Origin: Microcaldota archaeon
GTDB lineage: Archaea; Micrarchaeota; Micrarchaeia; Anstonellales; Bilamarchaeaceae
Length of the DNA stretch: 40,508 bases
Assembly: GCA_018813505.1 (NCBI GenBank)
Contig: JAHJBM010000027.1
Coordinates: 1 to 40,508 of the forward strand
Direction: 5' to 3'
The position numbers and the translations under genes were made by a program. The stretch's first letter is position 1, and every line of letters starts with the position of its first letter. The notes beneath the pieces were generated by a model. The model was not told the DNA's origin and did not search any database. It worked only from the letters and a program-made list of their open reading frames with translations. Positions 25,730 to 34,684 of this stretch are shown here, in pieces.

Positions 25730-27307
25730 ATGGGCGGGCCTGAAGTAAGACAAATTAGACCACCTGGGGAAACCACACCAGACTTAGAACAAATCAGACC
25801 AGAGCTTAGACATTATGCTGAACACATGATCCAGACGGTTAATCCGCTTAGTGAAGAAGACAGAACTATATTAATCAGAATCATGGTGCATATGCAGGAA
25901 AGGCTCCCGGTAGAAGAAGTGCATAATGCTTTTGATGCGCTAGGTTCTGCGCTTGAAAGTATAACTAGAAATATAAGTGAATTGGAAACCGGATTGATGG
26001 TGTTAGTAGATAATCTTCCTGCAAATCATGGCCAACACTTTGGAATTATAAGAGACTTGCATTTTCTATTTACGAATGGTAATTTTGAATCAAGAGATTT
26101 TACTGTTGAATTTGCACTAAGAATTGCTGGCCTATATCAAAGAATTTATGGTAGTTATGAAGCCCATGATATTGAAATTGAAGGGGATGTATCAAGCTGG
26201 GGAAATCGTATTTTAACCAGAGTATTGCAAAATCCAAATATAAGTGCAAATTTAATAACACCTCAACTGGCAGATGGAATAGTAACATTTGGATATGTTG
26301 CTTTCACCTCATTAACGAGTATACCAAATAGATCTCCTAGGAGGATGGAGATGATAGAAAGTATTATTGATGGGGTATTTGCCAATCAAAATTTTAGGAT
26401 AAACCAGATAAGTACAGATAATATAGAACGATTTCGAGAAACATTAAGATTGAATATATCCCTTGAATCTCAAATCACAAATGAATATGACATACTAAGA
26501 TTTAGATCTATGATACGGAATATGGATATATACACAACGAGATTTTTTGATTTGCCGATGCTGCATAGACTTGGAAGGAGTGCTGTTTCAGATATAGACA
26601 GAGATACACTGGACAGCCATACGGATTATCTGAATTTTGGTTGGGCTATTGATGTGCTGGGCTTAGAGATCACAAGAGAGTTACATGACAGATTGGGCAT
26701 TGTCCATTTTAGTAGATACTCGCAAGAACTGCTTGAGGAAACATATCAAAATGTTATTGATCCCACACGCAACTATGAAAGACCTCTTTTGCTGATAACA
26801 TACCCATATTCAGATTATAATTTTGCTTTTTATAATGACTGTGAAGAATTTGATAGACTAATTAGAGCATATAGAGTTATTGTAACTGAAACAGCATTAG
26901 ACGAAGGAGTTTGGAACAGGGCAGAACAGATAGTGCAAAGACATGGACCAATAGATTCCATCGTAATTGGAGGGCATGCAAATGAAACAACAATTCGGAT
27001 GGGAAATGGATCTAGAGATGAGAATAATATAGATCTTGCAGATATACAAGAGATTAGAAGATTAAGAGAATTGGTAACTACGAACATAATAATAGAAGGG
27101 TGTTTTGCAGGCAGAGGAAGAAATTCGATTGCAGAGAACACTGCAAGAGAAACTGGGATAAGAACATTTGCAACAGAATATGGCTCAGAAGGACGACAGT
27201 TTGTTTTAGACAGTGCCGGAGAGATTCAAGATATAGTCCATCAGGATAGTCAAGCAACATATGATAGTGGAAGAAGATTCGTGAGTAGCATTCCGAGAAG
27301 AAGATAA
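25730..27307 (+). CDS. Lysine-free protein with C-terminal caspase-like (clan CD) domain
   Basis: The 525 residues contain no lysine and about 53 arginines; arginine is mostly AGA, one base from lysine AAA. Residues 1-340 are helical and unrecognised. Residues about 350-490 look like a clan CD cysteine peptidase core. Strand DSIVIGGH places H416 at a strand end, and strand TNIIIEGC places C458, followed by FAG. The 42-residue spacing is close to that of caspase and CHAT His/Cys dyads. There is no signal peptide, so it should be cytoplasmic. Proteolytic activity is an inference from the dyad and fold pattern. A TATA box 28 bases upstream gives a leaderless start. Confidence 0.7.
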   Translation: MGGPEVRQIRPPGETTPDLEQIRPELRHYAEHMIQTVNPLSEEDRTILIRIMVHMQERLPVEEVHNAFDALGSALESITRNISELETGLMVLVDNLPANHGQHFGIIRDLHFLFTNGNFESRDFTVEFALRIAGLYQRIYGSYEAHDIEIEGDVSSWGNRILTRVLQNPNISANLITPQLADGIVTFGYVAFTSLTSIPNRSPRRMEMIESIIDGVFANQNFRINQISTDNIERFRETLRLNISLESQITNEYDILRFRSMIRNMDIYTTRFFDLPMLHRLGRSAVSDIDRDTLDSHTDYLNFGWAIDVLGLEITRELHDRLGIVHFSRYSQELLEETYQNVIDPTRNYERPLLLITYPYSDYNFAFYNDCEEFDRLIRAYRVIVTETALDEGVWNRAEQIVQRHGPIDSIVIGGHANETTIRMGNGSRDENNIDLADIQEIRRLRELVTTNIIIEGCFAGRGRNSIAENTARETGIRTFATEYGSEGRQFVLDSAGEIQDIVHQDSQATYDSGRRFVSSIPRRR

Positions 27308-27456
27308 ATACAGGAAGATAAATAATTGTTTGATAAAAGCGCGGCAATATACGCTGGTTTGATAAGAATAAACAAAGGTCTCCTGCATAAACGAATAGCA
27401 AAAACTAATGATACATTTTGCAAAAAGCTTAATGCAAAAATTGTTGAATTTATAGA

Positions 27457-28191
27457 TTAGAAACCACGAAGCAAAAATTTCTTTCCAAGGGCAAGAACCG
27501 AAGTCGTACCACGGACATAGAACGGTGCTGGGTGGGTTTCGTGTGTTGGGTTTCCAGTCTTGGGTTTTGTGTTCAGTGTCGTGTGTCCAGTCCCAGGTTT
27601 CCCGCATCCAGTTTTGGGATTTGGATTTTGAGTCTTGAGTGCCTTCAATAATACATTTGGATTTTCCAGACCATCAAAACTGAATTTGGGAATCTCAGTA
27701 TATGTTTTCCCGAATTCAAAAATGAAATGGCTGTCTGTTCCGACTGCACCAGGAAGATTATTCTGTTCAGCGAATTGTTTCGCCTTACTGTTCAAGGATT
27801 TGTCAAGACAGCGGGAATTGAAGATTTCGATGATGTCAACTTTTGATGCCAGTTTAGGATCGGATATACCGTGCCGAGTTAAATCAAACATGTGCGGAAG
27901 ATAGGCAATACCACCTTGTTCATGAATCAGATCAAGCGCTTCTTCAAATGGCGTGTGTTTTTTTATCTCTTCTGTAATGAATAGACCAATAAGATCACCA
28001 ATATCAGTACCTATTTCCTCAGCTGGAATAAATGGAACTCCGAGAGATTTGAATGTCTCATGAGCTGCAACCGTATTGTGATCCGCAATTGCAGGCACCA
28101 CACCAAATGCAATGGAACGCGCTACCAAGTCCACAGGTCTGATGAATGAATCGTATGAATAGTAAGTATGGACATGGAAATCGATTTTCAT
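27457..28191 (-). CDS. PHP-domain metal-dependent phosphoesterase with repeat insertion
   Basis: A PHP-family phosphoesterase. Metal ligands are visible in FHVHTYYS (H6, H8), IADHNT (D37, H38), PAEEIGTD, AYLPHMFD and GTDSHF. The family end motif, APFYVRGTTSVLALGKKFL, is present, but about 35 residues (near 185-219) encoded by heptanucleotide repeats separate it from the core. The start overlaps the preceding gene's stop as ATGA, making it the last gene of the K+ channel/E1-like operon. Substrate unknown; family members act on nucleotides or small phosphates. Confidence 0.86.
   Translation of the reverse strand: MKIDFHVHTYYSYDSFIRPVDLVARSIAFGVVPAIADHNTVAAHETFKSLGVPFIPAEEIGTDIGDLIGLFITEEIKKHTPFEEALDLIHEQGGIAYLPHMFDLTRHGISDPKLASKVDIIEIFNSRCLDKSLNSKAKQFAEQNNLPGAVGTDSHFIFEFGKTYTEIPKFSFDGLENPNVLLKALKTQNPNPKTGCGKPGTGHTTLNTKPKTGNPTHETHPAPFYVRGTTSVLALGKKFLLRGF
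27534..27638 (-). repeat. Degenerate heptanucleotide array, 15 units, inside a gene
   Basis: Read on the coding strand, 105 bases divide into 15 heptamers ending mostly in AC or CC, for example TCAAGAC, CCAAAAC, TGGACAC, TGAACAC, GAAACCC. Because 15 x 7 is divisible by 3 the frame is kept, giving a Thr/Pro/Asn/Lys/Gly-rich linker. It appears to be inserted just before the conserved PHP C-terminus. Confidence 0.7.
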
Positions 28192-28541
28192 TGTTTTCCT
28201 CTTATAATCGCATCGTGAGTTTCCAATGCTCTGAGAATTTTTTGTGCAAGAATATCGATTTCCTTCTTTTTGGATTTCGTAGTTTTATCTTCTTTTACCA
28301 TCATCCTGCCACTCGCATAAACACTTATAGTATATTTGCCGACCTTTGCAAGCATGACAACAGAACTGCTTCCCGCAACTGTGCCAAGGGATGAAAATGC
28401 AGCTTCGGCATTTTCCATATTGATCTTAAGGTCTTTCAACTTGATTTCCATCCCGTTCGAGGTGGTGCATGGCTCTATGATATAATAATCTGAATACTGA
28501 TCTTGGCATGGATCAAGCTTATGGTAACGTTGTTTTGTCAT
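28188..28541 (-). CDS. Small alpha/beta protein of unknown function
   Basis: The 117 residues include a strand-turn-strand motif KYTISVYASGRMMVKED and a final helix (ILAQKILRALE). This vaguely recalls one half of a TBP-type fold, but I cannot name a family. A cysteine pair (C12, C25) lies near the N-terminus. It overlaps the E1-like gene before it and the PHP gene after it by 4 bases each (ATGA), so the three proteins are tightly co-translated and may work together. Confidence 0.65.
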   Translation of the reverse strand: MTKQRYHKLDPCQDQYSDYYIIEPCTTSNGMEIKLKDLKINMENAEAAFSSLGTVAGSSSVVMLAKVGKYTISVYASGRMMVKEDKTTKSKKKEIDILAQKILRALETHDAIIRGKQ

Positions 28542-29218
28542 CCGAGTTTTGCCCTCCAGAAAATTTTTTTGCTGAATAAGTCGAAAAATAATGTGTCTGG
28601 TGCTTTGACATATGGTTTTTTGATCAGATAATTGATGGCTTGAGATACTGCAATACTAGCTGCAATGGATGCAGCCGGACATATTATAGAGGAACATAAT
28701 TTGTAATCTGAAAGTTTTTTTCTGTCAGAAGGAACCTGGAATGCCGTATTGAAATTATAACCATCAAAAATAGTTACCATACCACTCGCGCGGTTTGCGG
28801 AACAAAAAACGTATGGAATTTTTTTCTTTCGTGCCAGCGTTGCAGCTTCCATTTTCGTAATCACATTATCTGAACCATCGATTAGAATTTTTATACTGTT
28901 CAATGATGACTTTTTATCAAACATACCGCACGTTTTTATATTTGCACGAGGGTTGATTTTGTTTGCACGTGCAACTGCAACCTCTGTTTTCAGCGTGTCG
29001 ATTGTATCATCAGTTGCAAGAAGCTGCCTGTTGAAATTAGAAAGCTCAAATTGATCGTGATCGAATAGGACAAAATTCCCCGCACCGAGCCGCAACAGAT
29101 TCTCAAGGATAAAACCACCAGTACCACCAAGACCGATCAGACCAAAAGTACACTTTTTTATCTTGGTTTGCTGTGGTTTTGTAAATGAATTCCTTGAAAA
29201 TTTTTCATCATGCAACAT
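28538..29218 (-). CDS. E1-like ThiF/MoeB/HesA-family adenylyltransferase
   Basis: These enzymes adenylate the C-terminus of ubiquitin-like or sulfur-carrier proteins. The 226 residues show GLIGLGGTGGF (nucleotide-binding loop), LFDHDQFELSNFNRQ (conserved D and R), LKTEVA, INPRA, and D114 in ILIDGSDNV. A later CSSIICPAAS segment replaces the usual CxxC zinc pairs, and there is no rhodanese domain, so it is a short variant. Partner carrier proteins are not in the window. It lies 16 bases after the K+ channel gene. Confidence 0.85.
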   Translation of the reverse strand: MLHDEKFSRNSFTKPQQTKIKKCTFGLIGLGGTGGFILENLLRLGAGNFVLFDHDQFELSNFNRQLLATDDTIDTLKTEVAVARANKINPRANIKTCGMFDKKSSLNSIKILIDGSDNVITKMEAATLARKKKIPYVFCSANRASGMVTIFDGYNFNTAFQVPSDRKKLSDYKLCSSIICPAASIAASIAVSQAINYLIKKPYVKAPDTLFFDLFSKKIFWRAKLG

Positions 29219-29234
29219 ATGCTCAACTTTGAAG

Positions 29235-29618
29235 CTAATAATCTTGATCCCTGACTTTCTTTCTCAGTTTTTTCAGGTCGAGATTGCTTGTACCACGACT
29301 TGGCAAATCTGCAAGGCGTCTAAGTGTTTCTATTCTTTTTTGTATGTGCGGATCGACATTCTTTTTCCTAAAATCACCGAGACTGGTAATCACATAGAAA
29401 CCAATAGATATGCCAAGGAATATTAGCACAATAACACCAAGTTTACCTATATCAGTTACTGGAGTAATGTCCCCATAACCAACTGTTGCGATTGTAGCAG
29501 TTGTGAAATATGCAGCATCAATATAATTCCAACCTTCAACGTAATGAAAGAATATGATAGAAATTAGATATAATGTTAAAAGTAGGGCTAATGGAATATA
29601 TAGTTTTTCTGATTGCAT
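29235..29618 (-). CDS. Two-TM potassium channel (KcsA-like pore)
   Basis: A 127-residue pore protein. TM1 is about 7-25, a pore helix precedes the selectivity filter TVGYGD (45-50), and TM2 is about 57-80. A basic cytoplasmic tail has no RCK domain. Tetramers of such subunits conduct K+. It is the first gene of the operon with the E1-like, small and PHP genes. A TATA-like TTTTTAATATATT about 26-30 bases before the ATG suggests a leaderless mRNA. Confidence 0.92.
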   Translation of the reverse strand: MQSEKLYIPLALLLTLYLISIIFFHYVEGWNYIDAAYFTTATIATVGYGDITPVTDIGKLGVIVLIFLGISIGFYVITSLGDFRKKNVDPHIQKRIETLRRLADLPSRGTSNLDLKKLRKKVRDQDY

Positions 29619-29758
29619 GAATGTGGTTTCTACTACAATATATTAAAAACTTTCATTAGTGCAAAGAAGAATTAGTGCAACGGAGATATATACAGTAACA
29701 GATAGATAATCGCAGTGATGAGAGGGGGTTTTTAAGTTACAGTGTCCTAAAACTTAGC

Positions 29759-31015
29759 ATGGAAATGTTTCTTGATTGTCTTGGAGCATCGCGTGAAGTA
29801 GGAAGAAGCGCGTTTATGCTCCGTACAGACAAACGGATAATGCTTGATTATGGAATAAAGATCTTTGATGAAAGTGGTAACGCAAAATTCCCAATCGATA
29901 TGAATGCGAATCCTGATTTTGCAATTCTTTCGCACGCGCACCTTGACCACAGCGGATGCATCCCAGCACTCTACACCCAAAACAGAGCACTGAAATGGTA
30001 TGCCACACCACCCACAAGAGAGATATGTGAAGTGCTCTGGAAAGACTCTATGAAGATAATGGGCGAAGGACTACCTTACAGGATACAGCATTTCAAAAAA
30101 GCTTTGAAACATTGGACCCCGCTTTTGTACAACCAAAGAATGAGAATGGGTGAAACAGATATATGCCTTCTTGATGCAGGCCACATAAGTGGATCAGCCA
30201 TGGTTGATATAAAATATAAGGGAAAACGAATACTTTATACTGGAGATTTCAAAGAAGAAGGCACATTCATGCATAAGGGTGCTAATTATGTTGATGATGT
30301 AGATATATTGATAATAGAAAGCACATACGCAACAAGGGAACACCCATCAAGAAAACAGCTCGAAAAGCACATGATGGATGAGATAAACCAGACTCTTGAT
30401 AATGGAGGTAATGCACTGCTCCCTGCATTTGCACTTGGAAGAACACAGGAACTTATAGCATTGATAAGACATTACAATAAGAACGTCCCTGTTTTCGTAG
30501 ATGGAATGGGAAGAGAAATAACTAAGATATATTTGAAGCACCACCAATATATACGCGATGCAAAGGCTTTCAGAAAGGCAGTGAGAAGTGTAAATATAGT
30601 TGGGAGCATAGCAGATAAAAAGGCTGCAACCCGCGAACCTTCAGTAATAATATCAAGCGCTGGAATGCTCAATGGCGGACCAATGCTCAATTATATGACA
30701 CGTGCAAATAATGCATCAAAAATGATATTTACAGGATACTGCGTTGAAGGAACCAACGGATGGTTATTGCAGAACAAAGGCCATATCATAAGGGATGAAC
30801 AGGAACTTATGGTTGATATGCCATTTGAGTATATGGATCTGTCAGCACATGCAGGAAGAACAGGACTCCTTCAATTCATAGAAAAGGCAAATCCCGAGAA
30901 AGTGATTCTGGTACATGGTGACAAGCCGGAGGATTTTGCAAAAGACCTGAAAGAAGGGAGAGGATATGATGCTATAGCACCGCTTCCTGGAGAAAGAGTG
31001 ACCCTGTCTTTTTGA
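29759..31015 (+). CDS. Beta-CASP ribonuclease (aCPSF2-like, no KH domains)
   Basis: A metallo-beta-lactamase/beta-CASP RNase. The 418 residues show the zinc motif HAHLDHSG (H59, H61, D63, H64), DAGHISGSAM (H142), TGDF (D163) and beta-CASP motif A E187 in IIESTY. PAFALGRTQE, SAGMLNGG, DLSAHAGRTG and VHGD follow. The N-terminal KH domains of aCPSF1 are absent, so this is the shorter aCPSF2 type, likely acting in RNA 3' processing or 5'-3' decay. TTTTAAG about 28-30 bases upstream fits a leaderless start; ATG 29765 is an alternative start. Confidence 0.93.
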   Translation: MEMFLDCLGASREVGRSAFMLRTDKRIMLDYGIKIFDESGNAKFPIDMNANPDFAILSHAHLDHSGCIPALYTQNRALKWYATPPTREICEVLWKDSMKIMGEGLPYRIQHFKKALKHWTPLLYNQRMRMGETDICLLDAGHISGSAMVDIKYKGKRILYTGDFKEEGTFMHKGANYVDDVDILIIESTYATREHPSRKQLEKHMMDEINQTLDNGGNALLPAFALGRTQELIALIRHYNKNVPVFVDGMGREITKIYLKHHQYIRDAKAFRKAVRSVNIVGSIADKKAATREPSVIISSAGMLNGGPMLNYMTRANNASKMIFTGYCVEGTNGWLLQNKGHIIRDEQELMVDMPFEYMDLSAHAGRTGLLQFIEKANPEKVILVHGDKPEDFAKDLKEGRGYDAIAPLPGERVTLSF

Positions 31016-31023
31016 ATTTTATA

Positions 31024-32310
31024 TTATTTTGCTTTGTATTTTAGTTTCTCAATCAGGATCATTTCCTCATGATAATTGAGATGGGATTTGATCTTGCTGA
31101 AATTTCTGAAGAATTCGCGGATTGATTTTGCCCCGTAGGTAATCGGACGCCTTGCAACCGCAAATATTTTCTTGTTCTTTTTGACGAACTTCGATTTTTT
31201 GTGAGATTTCCTGAAAAGAAGAACAGGTTTTTTCATTTTAAGCGGAGGACCTTCAACAAGCATTTCACGAGGTAACTTTTCTGTTCCAAGGACAACTACG
31301 AGCCTTATTAGGTGACCACTGTCATCTGCAACTATTGATTTCGGATCAAAATCTTCAAGATGGCGTTCGAATTGCCCAACCATCTTATGCACCTGTCCCC
31401 AGAGAACATCATCAACCACGTCGGGTTTTGGCATTGATACCAAAAACACTGATTTGTTTTTCTTTATTATTTTTTCAAGTTTTTCATCAAATGTTTCTGG
31501 TTGTCTGAGGAAAAATGAGCGATTCGGCTTCTTAAGAAAAACTTTACATAGTTTTGTGAATGCTAAAAAATTTTGGTCTGATACTGCCGCAGCAACGTTT
31601 CTATCTTTGTCAGCCGGGTCAATCACAACAAAAAATCCAAACCGTTCTGTAGCACCAATAGTAGATTTCTTGGTTTTATAATATTTTTTCAGATCAATAA
31701 ATGTTGGTTTTTTCCATTTGGCAGCGACCCGCAATAGTTTTGTAAAACCACCGTAGCGAATTATAAGAAGCTCGCATAGATAACCTGAGAATCCCTTGAT
31801 CTTTATCTCTGCACCGTAAAGTGAATTTGCATGAAGCAACTGTTTAAGCAGCAACACATCGCCTATGTTGTTCTTTTTCAGGTTCCTTAGCACAAATTTT
31901 GTATGAAGGGTGGAACGATCAACTGCACTTATACGTTCGGTTGCATTTGCGATCTTATATGCAGGTACAAGGTCTATTCGCCTGCCACCATAATGGAACC
32001 GGACATAAGGATGTTCGGCATAACTCAACTTGTAACCAATAGAGGGAAACGCTTTTTTCATTATACCAGTAATGTGGGATTCAAGTTTTTCTCTTGGAAC
32101 GCCCCTACCAAAAAGTACGAATATGTCGAGATCTTTTTTATCAAATAAAAACGTTTTTTTTGCCATGGAACCTGTGAGTACCACGTCGCATGACCGAGGA
32201 GAATATTTTTTTATGTGGGCCAATACTTCTTTTGCGAATGCAATCTCTGATGAGAGTTCCTGTTTAGATGGCCTTATCACTGTAAGTACGCTGGAAAGCA
32301 TTTTCTCCAT
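31024..32310 (-). CDS. cca: CCA-adding enzyme (archaeal class I tRNA nucleotidyltransferase)
   Basis: Adds or repairs the CCA end of tRNAs without a template. The 428 residues begin with the nucleotidyltransferase core GSMAKKTFLFDKKDLDIF (47-64), carboxylates D60 and D62, and the third carboxylate D113 in RRIDLVPAY. The central and tail domains have the archaeal pattern KQLLHANSLYGAEIKIKGFSGYL. Length is normal. It is convergent with the RNase gene, 8 bases apart. A TATA-like TTTTTAATTT around 20-28 bases upstream fits leaderless translation. Confidence 0.95.
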   Translation of the reverse strand: MEKMLSSVLTVIRPSKQELSSEIAFAKEVLAHIKKYSPRSCDVVLTGSMAKKTFLFDKKDLDIFVLFGRGVPREKLESHITGIMKKAFPSIGYKLSYAEHPYVRFHYGGRRIDLVPAYKIANATERISAVDRSTLHTKFVLRNLKKNNIGDVLLLKQLLHANSLYGAEIKIKGFSGYLCELLIIRYGGFTKLLRVAAKWKKPTFIDLKKYYKTKKSTIGATERFGFFVVIDPADKDRNVAAAVSDQNFLAFTKLCKVFLKKPNRSFFLRQPETFDEKLEKIIKKNKSVFLVSMPKPDVVDDVLWGQVHKMVGQFERHLEDFDPKSIVADDSGHLIRLVVVLGTEKLPREMLVEGPPLKMKKPVLLFRKSHKKSKFVKKNKKIFAVARRPITYGAKSIREFFRNFSKIKSHLNYHEEMILIEKLKYKAK

Positions 32311-32416
32311 GAATAGGCTAAACGGAGGTAAATTAAAAACCTTTTTCTGTTTTCGTTACCTTTTTTTTAAGCCGTTGATAAGCAGGGTTTTAAAAGAAGA
32401 TGAATAAATCTTTTAC

Positions 32417-34684
32417 ATGCGCAAACTTTTGCTATTGGGTTTATTGAGTATCATACTTCTACTGACTTTTGGATGTATCCAGGATAAACCATTTTCAAGT
32501 GTCAATGATGTGCTGCTAAGTGTGCAAGGTTCTGATATTGACGGCGATGGAAACTATGATTATATATTATATACATATGTACCAGTAGATTCCAAAGAAA
32601 CAGGTATGATAATACAACGACAGGTTGCAGTTGCAGTATACGAAACAGGAACTTTTACTTCTCTAAATACTAATCTCAATGACCTGGATTATCTTCTCGC
32701 AGATCAGAAGCTTGCAGAATTTTCAAAATCAAAAACACAGGCAGATACAGAATGCAGCACTAATCTCGGCGTACTGAATCTAGTTTGTTCTGATGTGAAT
32801 ACATGCAGCAAACTTTGCTCTGGTGCCTCGACAAAATGCAAGGGCATTGCAGAAAAATATGATGAGACGCTTGCAGGATCTATGATGTCATATGTCCAGA
32901 AAAACAATGAAATTCATTCAGCACTGGTGGATGCCAGGAGAAGAGTTTTTACACTTGATGAAGCAAGTGAAGAAGACGTAACAGAATTCCTGGAGATTCT
33001 TTTAAGCATAAAGGGTGATGTGGCAGAAATAAATTCGAATCCAGTTTATAATCAGCCTGACCTGACATTATGCAGCCATTCTGATTATGGTACTGAATAC
33101 CTTGTGGAGGCAGCAAACATAATAGGAGATTACGAGAGTCGACCAAGCAAGTACCATTATACTGTAATGATATCGGTTAAGCCAAAACAAAAAATAGAGG
33201 ATATTGGTGCTGAGATAGGTGGAGTTACTATAAAAGATAACTTTGCAAAAAGCAACTTTGTTGATACAGATCAAATATCATCAATACAGGATATAAGTGC
33301 AACAAGAGGAACTGATATAACAGTAGAATGGAGTTCTCCAAAGCCTTCGAAAAATGGATATTTACTGATATATGAATTTGTTTCAACTGAATCACCAGAT
33401 TCATTTGTATCAACCAAAACGCCAGAACTTAATGTTAGGACAATAAACTTGAGCGGACTTTTGTTCACTAACATGTTACTGGTTTCATTGAACGGAATAA
33501 TTGGTAATTATTATCTTGCCCTTGGAGCAGCATTTGGCATCACAATAGCACTACTCTTCCTTTTGTACAGTGTGATGGTTGTTGTCTTTACTGTGATAAA
33601 CGAAAAAATTGCAGGCAAAAAGACCACATCTGCATTCAGAAAAGTATTTGGAAGAACAGAAGTACGATGGAAAACAGATATGGGAATTGGATTACTACTT
33701 GTGAGTGCAGGAGTTTACATTTCACTTTTCATGGCAAAGAATCCATCCGTTGCCCCACCTTTGATGGAATCCGTTGATTTCTTACTCAAGAACGATATGG
33801 GAATTGTAGGCACCGGACTTTTCATGATTGGACTTGTCACACTTTATCTGGCGATTGAAAATCTTGTTAAGATAACCATACTTGAAAGGACATATGGAAT
33901 GGTCATTAAACAGGAAAAAGAAGTACTTATTCTAAAAGGAGAAGTAATAAAACAGAGGATAAATGAACTCAAGAAGTTGATAGACGAATATAATAAACAG
34001 GGATTTGAAACAGGAACAGAACAGGACATCATAGTTTCTATAAGACCCCAGGAAATAGATAAATCTGTGCAGGCTAATACAGTTCAGACACGGAACCTTC
34101 TTGATGAGGAACTAATGAAAATTGAAAATGCAATTGGAGATCTTAAAGAGAGGAAAAAAGTTGCAGATGAGAATTGGATAAAATGGAAAGACAGCATTGC
34201 AAAAATACTGAGCGAACAAAATGAGGTATACACCACATCCATAATAACTATACCATCATCACTGCGCATCTGGGCCCTGAAGAAATACATTGAGGAAGTA
34301 GGAAGCGATGGCCTGTCATTTGAGCGTGATTCTATCAAAAAAACCAAAAAAACCCCGGGCATGGTTGTCAGCAATCTCCTGCATCAAGGACTACTCAAAG
34401 GAGTAGTTGTGATGAGAAACGGAAACGAAGAGATCGTAGAGTTTGCAGAAGGAAATGCAACAGTGATGAAAGTACTTGCAATAAAACTCAGGAATTATGT
34501 TTATTCACTTGCAAAAAACCTTGGCCAGCATGAACCACAAACATTTGCTTCGCTTGGAACAAGAGATGTCATACTATTTATTAGGGCAAAGAACGTTGAA
34601 TCAGTAGTGATAATACCAAAGGACAAATTTAAGGAAGCAGTAACAGAGTGGAAAGAAAAATTGAAAAAACTGGATTCAACTTAG
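32417..34684 (+). CDS. Large lipoprotein-like membrane protein with cytoplasmic coiled coil
   Basis: The 755 residues start with a lipoprotein-type signal ending LTFGC (C20). Just after it comes a DIDGDGNYDY calcium-loop motif (40-49), and then an extracellular part with clustered cysteines near 110-145. Three transmembrane helices at about 365-395, 421-440 and 461-485 lead to a cytoplasmic half with a long coiled coil (about 490-610) and an alpha/beta C-terminus. The family is not recognised; the layout suits a receptor or envelope-spanning scaffold. TTTTAAAAG 24 bases upstream implies a leaderless mRNA. Its 3' end overlaps the convergent gene by 9 bases. Confidence 0.7.
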   Translation: MRKLLLLGLLSIILLLTFGCIQDKPFSSVNDVLLSVQGSDIDGDGNYDYILYTYVPVDSKETGMIIQRQVAVAVYETGTFTSLNTNLNDLDYLLADQKLAEFSKSKTQADTECSTNLGVLNLVCSDVNTCSKLCSGASTKCKGIAEKYDETLAGSMMSYVQKNNEIHSALVDARRRVFTLDEASEEDVTEFLEILLSIKGDVAEINSNPVYNQPDLTLCSHSDYGTEYLVEAANIIGDYESRPSKYHYTVMISVKPKQKIEDIGAEIGGVTIKDNFAKSNFVDTDQISSIQDISATRGTDITVEWSSPKPSKNGYLLIYEFVSTESPDSFVSTKTPELNVRTINLSGLLFTNMLLVSLNGIIGNYYLALGAAFGITIALLFLLYSVMVVVFTVINEKIAGKKTTSAFRKVFGRTEVRWKTDMGIGLLLVSAGVYISLFMAKNPSVAPPLMESVDFLLKNDMGIVGTGLFMIGLVTLYLAIENLVKITILERTYGMVIKQEKEVLILKGEVIKQRINELKKLIDEYNKQGFETGTEQDIIVSIRPQEIDKSVQANTVQTRNLLDEELMKIENAIGDLKERKKVADENWIKWKDSIAKILSEQNEVYTTSIITIPSSLRIWALKKYIEEVGSDGLSFERDSIKKTKKTPGMVVSNLLHQGLLKGVVVMRNGNEEIVEFAEGNATVMKVLAIKLRNYVYSLAKNLGQHEPQTFASLGTRDVILFIRAKNVESVVIIPKDKFKEAVTEWKEKLKKLDST

